Shown piece by piece: positions 11,637-21,515 of a stretch of 64,000 nucleotides of DNA. Location of the stretch: NCBI GenBank assembly GCA_903813345.2, contig CAIIXF020000012.1, positions 34,052,572 to 34,116,571 of the forward strand. The letters are read 5' to 3'. Under the pieces are notes generated by a model that worked only from the letters and a program-made list of their open reading frames with translations, was not told the origin of the DNA and searched no databases. A program made the position numbers and the translations under genes. Numbering within the stretch: the stretch's first letter is position 1; the number at the start of each line of letters is the position of its first letter. This DNA comes from Owenia fusiformis. Lineage: Eukaryota > Annelida > Polychaeta > Sabellida > Oweniidae.

Positions 11637-12391
11637 GGTGCCATGGAAGTTAACAGGAAATGACAAAACAGGAAGTGAGAAAGCCATGCTGGATTTTGAA
11701 ATTTTTTTGAAGCAAGATATCAGAGTTCTGTTTGGACCTCTAGTCAGTTTTACTAGTTCCACATATCATTTACATGACTGGGAACACAATGGAAATGGTC
11801 AGAATGACCATAAAAATGATGAAATAACCTTTTCAGCCCTCTGAAAATGTGACTGAAAAATAGCTAAAAGTAGGTGCTCAGGAAAGGTCACTGAACAGAA
11901 TCTTTCGATTTTTTCAGAAAACGTGTCCAATATATTGCTCTAAATGATACAATCTTTGAAATTTTAAAAAATTGTCTGAAACAATAATGGCTGTAGTAAA
12001 AAGGTAAATAGATCGATTTTCAATCCAGTTTTTTTCATTTTTTTCTTTTTCTAAGAATGATATCAGATTTTTTTAAATTGTATCATTTTAAGCAATATAT
12101 TGGGCAGATTTTCTGAAAAAGTCAAAAGATTCTGTTCAGTGACCTTTCCTGAGCACCTACTCTTAGCTGTTTTTCAGGCACATTTTCAGAGGGCTGAAAA
12201 GGTTATTTCATCATGTTTATGGTCATTCTGACTATCCGTTGTGTTCCCGGTCATGTAAATGATATGTGGAACTAGTTAAACTGACTGGAGGTCCAAACAG
12301 AACTCTGTTATCTTGGTTCATAAAATTTTCAAAATCCAGCATGGCTTTGTCACTTCCTGTTTTGTCATTTCCTGTTAACTTCCATAGCACC
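11637..12391. mobile_element. palindromic piggyBac-like TTAA element, 755 bp
   Basis: TTAA duplicates at 11633-11636 and 12392-12395 flank ends starting GGTGCCATGGAAGTTAACAG and GGTGCTATGGAAGTTAACAG. The two arms (about 350 bp each) are inverted copies joined by a short centre near 12000-12060. The open frames in each arm are the same sequence read outward and have no transposase motifs. TTAA targets are the mark of piggyBac; no transposase is present, so this is a non-autonomous foldback derivative. Confidence 0.8.
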
Positions 12392-12595
12392 TTAAGCGAG
12401 GAGAATTCTCCAAAGGACCATGTAAATTCACCTTGCAGAATCATTGAAAGTGCAACAGCTATTCACCAAAAATAGGATGAAATATTTATTATTATTCACT
12501 GTTATGTTCACCACTCTGTTATTGGGAATATCTTGCAAGAACAAAGATGATTCGAACTCATGAGTAGTTTATATAAAATTCAAATCGACCTTCTA

Positions 12596-12832
12596 CAGTT
12601 GGGGACAAAAATAAATGACAGGTCGATTTTCGATCACCATTTCCTAATTATGGTGGTCTGAAAGCCTATAATTTCCAATATTGTCTAGATACATATCCCT
12701 TAAAATTTGTATATTTTACATTTTGTATAATCTCATCCACTGATTTATGGCCTCTTGTAAATTCTCTTATTTTTAACATGGGAAATCCTCACTTCAGCAA
12801 ATCCACCTGTCATTTACTTATGTCCCCAACTG
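12596..12832. mobile_element. 237-bp MITE with TA target duplication
   Basis: TA at 12594-12595 and 12833-12834 flank ends CAGTTGGGGACA ... TGTCCCCAACTG. Inner parts of the repeat (AAATGACAGGT / ACCTGTCATTTA) also match. TA duplication and end type suggest Tc1/mariner. Confidence 0.8.
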
Positions 12833-12834
12833 TA

Positions 12835-14087
12835 TGTGAATGTCATATGATTTGCGAGAGCAACTGTATGAACAGTTCATAAACCGTTATAGCACATACC
12901 CGCACATATGTACCTGGCCTTAATTGTATTTTCTAAGTAAATTGTCATGGTGACTTTATTCTATAGTTTTCTTCATTGGAATTTTCATTGAACCGTTCGT
13001 CTGACATTTTTTTGTATTTTTTTATGGGATGGATTCAAGTACGGGATAAAAATCCACAGCTGATATCTGAAAAACTACCGGTACGCATGAATTATGAATG
13101 AAAACCACGGTAAATACTTGGTGGTTGTATTGTATTGTATTGTATTGTATTGTATTGTATTGCCTTTTATTCCTCCTTATTTAGAAGAGTACAATCAACG
13201 TGCAAATATAAAACTCACAATATAAAATTACATCAATTCAACAAACATCGAAACATGTGAACCAACAAACAGATAAAAAATAAATGATAAAAACACAAAC
13301 CAGTGGTTGACTGGTGTTATTTTGAAATTTTAATTACAACTTATTGGATAATGAGGGTAGTATGATCTTTATATTAAAAGTTAGCAGATGTAATTTGTTT
13401 AATCAGATTGATTATAGAATGGAAAGTGCTGTATTAGTAACTCAATAATCTAAAATTGATGTCAAGACATTTTATTCTAGCCAAGATCTTAATTAGTCTC
13501 CGTAAGGATTTTTAAATGGTATAGTGATGTAAATTGCGTTGCACGCATGTTTTACGTTATTCTTGTTTTTGTTTCATTAACTGTGTGTTTTATTGGATTT
13601 TTCTCCATGGAAATTGATTGTTTTGCCAGGGACCAATAAGCTATGCATCTAACTGATTTCACATATAGCTAGGCAAGGTGTGTCCGATTCCAGCCAATCC
13701 GAACAGAGTATTCACATAATGAACAGTGTGTGAAATATCAATAACACATGCAAGGCCACTAGTTAATCAGCTGTCATGGTGATGAATGGAATTTTCACAT
13801 TGGATTTGATGATTTGCCAACTTGACCCTTGCAAAAAGATTCATTGAAAATGTGTACTTTTGGTGGTTTCGTTCCTTTTAGATGATTTAATAGAAAAAAT
13901 TGCAATGTGTGAAAAGAATTTAAGCCCAAGATTCAATGCATTGAAGCTGCTTCATTCCACTCAGCGTCGTTTCTTAAACTTTGCATTCCATATCATGATA
14001 GTAAGAAAGGGACATATAGAGGAGTCAAAATGAGTATTTATCAATCAAATGTCTAAAATTAGCAATATGATGATTCTTATTTTTCAG
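12835..14087. other. no gene seen; simple repeat and diverged repeats
   Basis: A TGTAT/ATTGT microsatellite (about 13124-13163) is followed by TGCCTTTTATTCCTCC, which in reverse looks like a retroposon 3' end with a CAATA tail. An inverted copy of the repeat at 9098-9205 is at 13672-13835. From about 13975 sequence matches the last intron of the guanylate cyclase gene near 36735. Confidence 0.5.
13124..13163. repeat. (ATTGT)n microsatellite
   Basis: About eight tandem copies of a 5-bp unit, possibly the tail of an inverted LINE/SINE fragment. Confidence 0.85.
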
Positions 14088-14542
14088 CACTTAGAATCCA
14101 TATCAGTCCATATACATATAACGCATTGAAAGACAGCGAACAATATGAATGCTGTTGCAGAGGGGAAATAAATATAAAGGGTAAAGGTAGCATGACAACT
14201 TACTGGCTAGTTGGTCGTGAAGGATTTGAAAAACCACTCCCTGATGAAATGTTGCGCATGCGCAAGATGAGCAGTTTTGAAAAACACTCACCAGAAGACT
14301 CGAAAGCGACATTTGAATTACCATTTCCGGATGATTTATTTGAAGTCCGAAAGATGAGCGACATTAATCTAAATGATAAAGTAAATTCACAAGATGTTGC
14401 ACATTCAAGCGATGTAATTTACAATGGCACATGCAAAGAACAAAGTAAAAATGTAAATGAGCATAATCGCAACTGTAACATAGGATACACTAACATGGGA
14501 GTTACTGATGAGACGAGTTCCAACAATCTTGTACAATTGTAA
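14088..14542 (+). pseudogene. orphan last exon of receptor guanylate cyclase
   Basis: Codes for the end of the cyclase domain (LRIHISPYTYNALKDSEQYE, then CCCRGEINIKGKGSMTTYWL) and the full C-terminal tail, ending in TAA. The acceptor TTTTTCAG at 14081-14087 is intact. It is 455 nt, exactly as long as its sister exon at 36837-37291. The two differ by substitutions and two compensating 3-bp indels (an extra Val in VAHSSD here; an extra Lys in NKEHNRN there), so the frame is kept. No preceding cyclase exon lies within the upstream 4 kb. As it stands it is an exon without a gene, although it could act as an alternative last exon if a cyclase gene reads in from upstream. Confidence 0.8.
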
Positions 14543-15490
14543 AACAGATAATAAATTGTAAAATGACTTTTAATATTAACCGATCTCTCATTCATATTGA
14601 AATTAATTATAAAGTCTCAATTTCTCACATTCTGTCCCGAGAAGGGGTGGCATTGCTTATTCCCCATATACTTTCATTTTGGCATTGTGTTTTCGTAGCT
14701 CTATACCTGACCATATATATTATGCAAAGGAGGAGGGAAGTTAGCGCAACAGATTTTGGACAGTCATATGTTTGATTTTGGCCATTTCCTGTGGATCTTA
14801 ACAGGTGCATATGTTAGGCCAATGCATTACCTCCAGGAAAATCACTTCTAGAGATGATAAAATAATTTCGACTTTGAGACAGGGTAGATGCAAACAACCC
14901 ACCCGCATGTTTTTTCTGAAATGTTTTCCTGATTTTCAACCCCTTCCATCCTTGCTTAATTTTTCTTGCATCAATATGTTACGTTTTGACACACAGTTAA
15001 TCCCTTGAAGGGACTCAAAGAATCTCATTTTACTATTGTGATGCTATTTGCAGCAAGAGACCGTCGTCAAACTGAACTGTATGTAACATGAAAAATGTGG
15101 TAATCCATTTCTGTTATACAATCTCACAAATATAAGCATACCATTATTAATATATACTACTATAAATATATACTAACTTTTTTGTTTTAATTGGTGTTTA
15201 AACGATAGGATCGACACATTGAGTTTAGATTTATACCATTTCCATTATTTAGGCCTGCAGAAGAGAGGTTTGAATCGATCCTATTACAGGTCGAATTTTC
15301 AACTGACACTTCGACTTGATTATGTTTTCATTGGAGAAATGCTGTAATATGTATTTCCATATAGAACCTTTCCAGTTTGAAATTGTGACATTGACATTTA
15401 TTTATATACGATAGCATAAATCGTAAATTATTTTTTCACATCATTTCATAAAATGTATAACTGGTACAAAACCATTTAGTCAAATATATA
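14543..15490. other. 3' flank of the orphan exon, similar to 37292-38000
   Basis: Non-coding. It contains an AATAAATTGTAAAATGAC stretch just after the stop, shared with the sister copy and a possible polyadenylation region. An insertion at about 14720-14990 relative to the sister is not coding. Confidence 0.5.
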
Positions 15491-17024
15491 CAGGGTGGGC
15501 CAAAAGAAACCATCCCCTAGCCAATATTTCTGATAAATATTCAATTTTTAACATGCACACCAACAGTGATATATCATTTTAAAGATAGTTTAATTTGCAA
15601 CAGAATGATATATAATAGAACAATTCTGAACAACTCTGGCTCGAGATATAACCATTTATGTGACATGGGGGTCAAAAAACACCTTTTCAATTTTCGTCAA
15701 TTATGCGAACAATTGCCTATTTCTACCAAATTTTAGTAAATTACAACATTGTCATGAGTCTTTCATAATTGGATATTATATATTGTTTTCATTCAGTTTT
15801 TGAACCTTGTAAGCTCAATATACATGTGTATGCTTATAAAACTAATTCATTTCTTCTTCAGTCTGTCCAAATATGGCTCAATAGACTCACCCCCGGACCA
15901 AACTTCTGATTTGATTTCTCGCTTAAAACGCGAAAGCCATTGGTATAATTGATGGACCTCTGCAGAAGTACCATCCAACACCTAATTATTCATTCTTTCA
16001 GTATGTCTACACCCCTGATGGGCTAGGGATCTCCATAGGCCAACTGTTCTAAATGCCCCAAGTACTATACATGTAATCAAAAGGCTATACTCTATATCAG
16101 TAAGCGAGAATAGTGACATTTGCGATAAAAGCTACTCAAATCGAGATGACATTTTCTGAAAGGTAGGTGGTGTCCATTCGGTGTTTCCCAAAAGGAAAGA
16201 CCATACAGGCCCTGTTTTTTGAACCAGGAGCAAAAATATACTCTGAATGTTAATGACATGAGGTGGTAAAAAGGACTCCTCAAGAATATAAAAAACAATG
16301 TGAAAGAAATTTCATTTTCTGAGAGAACAGTGCTCCATCACACATGTCCAATGCTACCCTGGAGTTTTTGGAGATTCGAAATGTCGCCATCTCTAGCCCA
16401 GAAAAATGGATTACTGGCAGTCCATTTGCCAATAATGTTGATTCCCATACCTGTGGGCATCTAGAACAGTTGATATTTAAATATACCCAGCCTATCAGGG
16501 ATGTAGAGGAACTAAAAGAAAGAATAACTAGTAGTTGAATGGTACTTCAGCATACATCCATCAATTATGCCATCAACCAATGGCTTCCGCTTCTTATGCG
16601 AATAATCCAATCAGAGGATGGGTCCGGGGGGTGGGTTTATTGAGCTATTTTTGGACAGACTGAAGAAGAAATGAATTAGTTTTATAAGCATACACATGTA
16701 TATTGAGCATGTGTGGTTCAAAAACTGAATGAAAACAATATATAATATCCAATTATGAAAGACTCATGACAATGTTGTAATTTTCTAAAAGGTAGAAATA
16801 CGCAATTGTTCGCAAAATCGACGAAAATTGAAAAGGTGCTTTTTGACCCCCATGTCACATAAATGGTCATATTTCTATATGGGGTTGTTGAAAATGGTGC
16901 TATTATATATCATTTTGTTGCAAATTAAATTATCCTTAATATGATATATCATTGTTGGTGTGATTGTTAAAAAAAATATTTATCAGGAATATTGGCTAGG
17001 GGGGTGTTTTTATGGCCCACCCTG
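15491..17024 (+). mobile_element. decayed mariner-type transposon with about 400-bp terminal inverted repeats
   Basis: TA duplicates (15489-15490, 17025-17026) flank ends CAGGGTGGGCCAAAAGAAAC and CAGGGTGGGCCATAAAAACA. The inverted arms extend to about 15900 and 16618. The middle keeps transposase remains on the plus strand: ENSAPSHMSNATLEFLE at about 16327-16375, which resembles the QQDGAPxHxS catalytic region, and PIRDVEELKERITSS ending at 16538, as in the C-terminal part of mariner transposases. The sister site near 37996 (GTTCAAATAAAAGGTTAGCT) lacks the element, confirming a clean TA insertion. Confidence 0.85.
16320..16538 (+). pseudogene. mariner transposase remnant
   Basis: Only the last third of a transposase is readable. 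The expected Asp before GAPSH has become Ser (ENSAPSH) and the SPDLNPxDFxLWG block has decayed (SPFANNVDSHTCGHLE). It is non-functional. Confidence 0.65.
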
Positions 17025-17042
17025 TATATATAAAAGGTTAGC

Positions 17043-18836
17043 TCACTTCCTGTATTCCCAGTCAAGTATAAAGAACCAAAAGCATTTCAACAAGACGATA
17101 GGAGATTTTCTCTTTTGCGCATGTGTGTTGACCTTGTAATTCAGAAGAGTGAAGCAGCTCGATAGAGGCGATTGGTCAACTGCATTTCCGTAATGCTTTG
17201 GATTTATATATGTTGCGTTCCAATTTATTGTACATGTTGCTGCCATACCAGGACTCTCAGTGTTACTTGAATAAAATGACACTTCAACCTAAAAACAAAA
17301 CATACAAGAAAAACACATGCTGTAATACTATTACGGTAGAGATTAAAAGGTGGATTAGATCGAGTGCATTGGACTCGTGTAAAAGGTGGATTGGATCGGG
17401 AATCTTATCTTCAAAATATGGAATTTTTTTGAAGATTTCCCTCTTAGCAAAATTTCCACTCCACAAAGTATTTTGTGATCACTTGGGTCCCTTTGAGGAA
17501 TCGGAATAAAACAGCAACAAACAAATGCATACTACAATTAGTTGAAGTATTTAACTGCTTCCCCTTGTAAGTCGACTTTTGTAAGGCATAATGAACATAG
17601 ATCTGTAGATAAAATCTGTCATACTAATTGATGTGTGGCGTGGACGTTCCCAAAGCATTCTGCTATATTTTGACTGAAACAGATCTAGATGATATGAATC
17701 TTCAAAGCAGTCTGCCTAATGATTAATGAATTATTACCCTTGGAATAAGATTGTGTATCAGAAAGCGTGTACCAGGTCGCCCTTCTCAGCAGATCCAAGT
17801 AAAGTAATACTACATCTATTATTTGACAATGTGAATGTGGGGAGAGCAATAATCTTCTTGGAGAGAGAGATCAATAGAAAAAATTGTAAGAAATTCCATA
17901 ACTTTTATTTGACAATGTGGATGTGGGGAGAGCAATAATCTTCTTGGAGGGAAATCAATAGAATTTTTTAAAAGAAATTCCATATCTTGAAGATTTCCGA
18001 TCCAATCAAGCTTTTACATGAATCCAATCCGCTCGATCCAATCCACTTTTTAATCTTTACCATAAGGAAAATATATCCCCGTCTTATGAAATTTGTAGTT
18101 ATGGCTGCTACACATGTTTCACATCAACAATGAGTATTGAAGCTGCCAGCTGAGATCAATCAGAAATATTCATAATATATAAATTAATCTTACAGTACCT
18201 TTATTTATACTTCATTATATACAATAAAACGTTCAGATGAGGTTACATATACGTTTTACTCACGACTTTATTGACACCAGATGCATCCTTTTTGATGGTA
18301 AACCTGACTGGTCCTCTATCACACGCGCCGATCTTGATTGCATTGGAATCATTGTACATCACTCCAGGCTTTAATGGTGGAGTCTTAGCTGTAGCAATAC
18401 ATCTAGAATATAAATCAGTCACCATTTGGTACCGTCAAGAAATCTTCTTTTGATTAAGTATTTTTGAGAGATGCAATGTATTTAGAACATCAAAGAGACA
18501 CACGGGGGACTTGTAAAATGCCTTGATTTCACATATTTTCCAACAATGCTTTTTGAAAACGTTTCCATACGGAATTCCAGATGAGTATGACATCTCAGTA
18601 TGAACTACATATATTTATTCCTGATCCCACGTGTAAAATATGAAATCGTGCCATAGTTACCCATCTGGATCCCAAGTGTTATTGACAGAGACGAGAAAAC
18701 TCATTGACATTATGTCTGTATAGTCGATAACGCCATCGGAAGTCACGTCGTGCGCCTGCGCAGTTAGATGTAGGAGTAAGATTGATCCAGTTAATGCTAG
18801 AATGATGGATCTCTCTGCATCTCTCTGCATGTGCAT
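17043..18836 (-). CDS. small secreted Cys-containing protein, copy A (3 exons)
   Basis: Family not recognised. Exons (minus order): 18661-18836, 18264-18402, 17043-17288, with AG/GT junctions and matching phases; 561 nt give 186 codons plus TGA. Start ATG at 18836-18834. Exon 1 codes for a signal peptide (core SIILALTGSILLLHLTAQA) and HDVTSDGVIDYTDIMSMSF. Exon 2 codes for CIATAKTPPLKPGVMYNDS and IGACDRGPVRFTIKKDASG. Exon 3 codes for VEVSFYSSNTESPGMAATCT, INWNATYINPKHYGNAVDQS and a hydrophobic, aromatic end LDWEYRK. It has four cysteines after the signal peptide, and N-glycosylation sites (NNT, NAT). The sister gene at 38007-39327 has the same exon lengths for exons 2 and 3. Intron 2 holds a 0.73-kb element at 17331-18066. 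The tail after SSCFTLLNY could be spliced out through a weak GTCAAC donor, so the C-terminus is less certain. Confidence 0.75.
17331..18066. mobile_element. inverted-repeat element (GTGGATTGGATCGAGTG family), copy 1
   Basis: About 95-bp inverted ends contain AAAAGGTGGATTAGATCGAG and, reversed, AAAAAGTGGATTGGATCGAG, with TTGAAGAT.TCC.GATCCAATC towards the centre. No coding sequence. The middle has a diverged 60-bp tandem pair (GACAATGTG.ATGTGGGGAGA at about 17823 and 17912). A second member is at 59612-60242. It is absent from the sister intron at 38260-38730. Confidence 0.75.
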
Positions 18837-18943
18837 ATCTGCTGCGTCTTATATTTCTTTGTGGCAATCAGAGATTATACTACATGTATATCATGGATCA
18901 TTTTCATTAGTCCGCTAACGCTATACTGACCTTTCATTGTGAT

Positions 18944-18959
18944 TTATCTTTAAAGATAA
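18944..18959. promoter_or_regulatory. conserved palindrome TTATCTTTAAAGATAA upstream of secreted-protein copy A
   Basis: A perfect 16-bp palindrome made of two inverted GATA-type sites, 108 bp upstream of the start codon. The same palindrome lies 121 bp upstream of the sister gene (39448-39463), so it has survived divergence of the duplicates. A GATA-factor or other dimer site is an inference. Confidence 0.45.
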
Positions 18960-19129
18960 TGCAGTAACATAATACAAACAATACTATACTACGTATAGCA
19001 CAATGTTAGTACATGGTAGTGTTTCTATATTGCTTGTATAGCAAACATATTCATCCCCTGATTCCAAATTCGTCTCTAAATGTTAAAAGATAATTCATCT
19101 GGAAACCAAATCAGAAGTACTCGAAGGCA

Positions 19130-19390
19130 AAAACCGCTTTTACAAACTGGCTTCTTACGTACTACAGAAGCCGGCTTCTGGAGTCACCAAGAAGCCGGCT
19201 TTTACAAACTGGCTTCTTACGTACTACAGAAGCCGGCTTCTACAATCAACAAGAAGCCGGCTTTTAAAAACCGGCTTCTGAAGGACAACAGAAGCCGGCT
19301 TCTGAAGTCACCAAGGAGCCGGCTTTTAAAACTGGCTTCTTGCTTACTGACGTACTGCAGAAGATGGCTTTTGAATATAGTTTATATTGT
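19130..19390. repeat. left outer array of AGAAGCCGGCTTCT palindromes
   Basis: Seven or more copies of AAGCCGGCTT-type palindromes spaced by 20-35 bp with ACGTACTACAG, CAATCAACA or AAGTCACCA spacers. The inverted counterpart is at 24448-24615. Confidence 0.85.
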
Positions 19391-19429
19391 CATATTTTTG
19401 CAAAACTATACGGGTAAATTGAATTTTAA

Positions 19430-21515
19430 GCATGGATATCGATGAATTTGATCACGTTCATCAATTCCAAAAATATTATGCATTGTATTTCTGTTTAATA
19501 AAAACGCACCGCTCATTTTTCAAAACTGGCTCCAATTTGGAGCCAGTTTTCAAATCAGCTCGCACCATTAAACACAAGCTATTAACGGACAATCTAGCCA
19601 CTGGGAATCACGAGATACTGTCTCCCGATCATTTTGATGTGGATTATGCATCTTATTCTCGTATAATCTGCATGAAAATAAGGAAAAACTGAAAAATATG
19701 TAAAATTATAACATAATTCAAGATTTTTTGCAAAAGGTCATTTCAAGTCAAAACTATAAGAGAAAATTGATTCTAAGTAAAATATCAATGAATTAGATCA
19801 TGTTCACTAAATCAGAACAGATTATGCATTGCATTTCCGTTCTATAAAAACGCACCGCTCATTTTTCAAAACTGGCTCCAACTTGGAGCCAGTTTACAAA
19901 TCAGCTCGCTCCATCTTACACAAGCTATGTAGGGACAATCTAGCGACTGGGGATCACGGGATACTGTCTCACGATCATTTCTATGTGCATTATGCATCTT
20001 ATTCTCGTATAATTTGCATGAAAATGAGAAACAACTGAACAATACGTAAAATTGTAACTTATTTCAGGATTTTTTGCAAAAAGTCATTTCAAGCCAAAAC
20101 TATGAGAGAAAATTTATTTCTAAGTAAAAATATCGATGAATTAGATCACATTCACTAAATCAGAACAGATTATGCATTGCATTTCCGTTAAATAAAAACG
20201 CACCGCTCATTTTTCAAAACTGGCTCCAACTTGGAGCCAGTTTACAAATCAGCTCGCTCCATCTTACACAAGCTATGTAGGGACAATCTAGCAACTGGGG
20301 ATCTCGGGATACTGTCTCACCATCATTTCTATGTGCATTATGCATCTTATTCTCGTATAATTTGCATGAAAATGAGAAAAAACTGAACAATACGTAAAAT
20401 TGTAACTTATTTCAGGATTTTTTGCAAAAAGTCATTTCAAGCCAAAACTATGAGAGAAAATTTATTTCTAAGTAAAAATATCGATGAATTAGATCACGTT
20501 CACTAAATCAGAACAGATTATGCATTGCATTTCCGTTAAATAAAAACGCACCGCTCATTTTTCAAAACTGGCTCCAACTTGGAGCCAGTTTACAAATCAG
20601 CTCGCTCCATCTTACACAAGCTATGTATGAAAAATACGTAAAATTGTAACTTATTTCAAGATTTTTTGCAAAAAGTCATTTCAAGCCAAAACTATGAGAG
20701 AAAATTTATTTCTAAGTAAAAATATCGATGAATTAGATCACGTTCACTAAATCGGAACAGATTATGCATTGCATTTCTGTTAAATAAAAACGCACCGCTC
20801 ATTTTTCAAAACTGGCTCCAACTTGGAGCCAGTTTACAAATCAGCTCGCTCCATCTTACACAAGCTATGTAGGGACAATCTAGCAACTGGGAATCACGGG
20901 ATACTGTCTCACGATCATTTCCATGTGCATTATGCATCTTATTCTCGTATAATTTGCATGAAAATGAGAAAAAAAAACTGAAAAATACGTAAAATTGTAA
21001 CTTATTTCAAGATTTTTTGCAAAAAGTCATTTCAAGCCAAAACTTTTATTTCTAAGTAAAAATATCGATGAATTAGATCACGTTCACTAAATCGGAACAG
21101 ATTAGGCATTGCATTTCTGTTAAATAAAAACGCACCACTCATTTTTCAAAACTGGCTCCAACTTGGAGCCAGTTTACAAATCAGCTCGCTCCATCTTACA
21201 CAAGCTATGTAGGGACAATCTAGCAACTGGGAATCACGGGATACTGTCTCACGATCATTTCTATGTGCATTATGCATCTTATTCTCGTATAATTTGCATG
21301 AAAATGAGAAAAAAAACTGAAAAATACGTTAAATTGTAACTTATTTCAAGATTTTTTGCAAAAAGTCATTTCAAGCCAAAACTATGAGAGAAAATTAATT
21401 TCTAAGTAAAAATATCGATGAATTAGATCACGTTCACTAAATCAGAACAGATTATGCATTGCATTTCCGTTTAATAAAAACGCACCGCTCATTTTTCAAA
21501 ACTGGCTCCAAGTTG
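19430..21515 (+). repeat. forward half of the 348-bp unit array
   Basis: Units contain TAAAAACGCACCGCTCATTT, the GGCTCC/GGAGCC hairpin, GCTCCATCTTACACAAGCTA, CTCGTATAATTTGCATGAAA and AAGTCATTTCAAGCC. One unit (about 20600-20640) is shortened by about 100 bp. Open stretches of about 69 codons recur in some units and are broken in others. Confidence 0.95.

Noticed and set aside
11638-12475. Similar open frames on both strands (KLTGNDKTGSxKAMLDF)
   Set aside because: They are the two inverted arms of one TTAA element, not two genes.
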